Below, one piece after another: positions 13,669 to 13,802 of a DNA stretch of 13,802 nt. The stretch is from Paracoccaceae bacterium (GTDB taxonomy: Bacteria; Pseudomonadota; Alphaproteobacteria; Rhodobacterales; Rhodobacteraceae): positions 1 through 13,802 of the forward strand of contig SKMI01000335.1 in assembly GCA_007121115.1 (NCBI GenBank). The letters run 5' to 3'. Positions within the stretch are counted from its first letter, which is position 1; every line of letters begins with the position of its first letter. The position numbers and the translations under genes were made by a program. The notes under the pieces are model-generated. The model saw nothing but the letters and a program-made list of their open reading frames with translations. It was not told the DNA's origin and made no database searches.

Positions 13669-13802
13669 AGATCGCGGTTCCGGACGATTACGCGGGTGTG
13701 GCGCTGGACTATGGCGACTGGGCGGGCCTGGGCGAGGTGACGGTGTTTTCCGAGACGCTGGACCCCGGCCCGGGGTTGATCGAGCGGCTGGCGCCGTTCG
13801 AG
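13665..13802 (+). CDS. D-2-hydroxyacid dehydrogenase, N-terminal fragment (runs off the window)
   Basis: The first 46 codons are seen, beginning MKIAVPDDYAGVALDYGDW and continuing through GEVTVFSETLD. This matches the opening of D-isomer-specific 2-hydroxyacid dehydrogenases (the glyoxylate/hydroxypyruvate reductase and SerA-like group), which reduce 2-keto acids with NAD(P)H. The substrate-binding domain starts here, and the Rossmann fold and catalytic residues lie beyond base 13802. The start overlaps the AbrB-family stop in ATGA, so the two are co-translated. Specificity cannot be inferred from this fragment. Confidence 0.75.
   Translation, partial: MKIAVPDDYAGVALDYGDWAGLGEVTVFSETLDPGPGLIERLAPFE

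Overview
This looks like chromosomal DNA from an alphaproteobacterium, most likely a member of the Rhodobacteraceae. The coding DNA is very GC-rich, genes commonly overlap by a few bases, and the products (a TTT transporter with TctDE regulators, an IolG-like dehydrogenase, an AbrB-family membrane protein, a short DPSHPFF-type membrane protein) are typical of that group. The genus cannot be fixed from the sequence. No rRNA, tRNA, CRISPR array, insertion sequence or phage gene was seen.

Layout. (1) Positions 1-1884 (+) are the end of a sugar or polyol operon: the tail of an unidentified gene, a class II ketose-bisphosphate aldolase and an IolG-like Gfo/Idh/MocA dehydrogenase, packed with no real gaps. 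(2) A 62-aa membrane protein (1881-2069, -) converges on this operon and shares its CTAG stop. (3) Positions 2070-2649 hold no convincing gene. This stretch has lower GC, a short tandem repeat and one copy of a dispersed hairpin repeat. (4) Positions 2650-4739 (-) encode a TctE-type sensor kinase and a TctD-type response regulator. (5) Divergent from them at 4938-9288 (+) are TctC (binding protein), a single-chain TctA-TctB permease and a PrpF-family isomerase. (6) Convergent with that operon at 9400-12584 (-) are a GntR/FCD regulator, TcuA (tricarballylate dehydrogenase) and TcuB (its Fe-S/membrane electron-transfer partner), all overlapping. (7) Divergent from the regulator at 12643-13802 (+) are an AbrB-family membrane protein and the first 46 codons of a D-2-hydroxyacid dehydrogenase.

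How it fits together (inference). Regions 4-6 read as one locus for C6 tricarboxylates. TctDE senses an external tricarboxylate and activates tctC-tctAB. The transporter imports the substrate. TcuA/TcuB oxidise tricarballylate to cis-aconitate, and the PrpF-type protein could interconvert aconitate isomers or tautomerise a related unsaturated tricarboxylate, so the products enter the TCA cycle through aconitase. The GntR regulator, not the LysR-type TcuR of Salmonella, probably controls the tcu genes through an 18-bp palindrome that overlaps a good promoter.

The most interesting observations are the two-module locus itself, the TctA-TctB fusion, an 11-bp-phased direct repeat and a perfect 20-bp palindrome between tctD and tctC, the gntR/abrB operator, and two copies of a compound hairpin repeat placed as transcription terminators.
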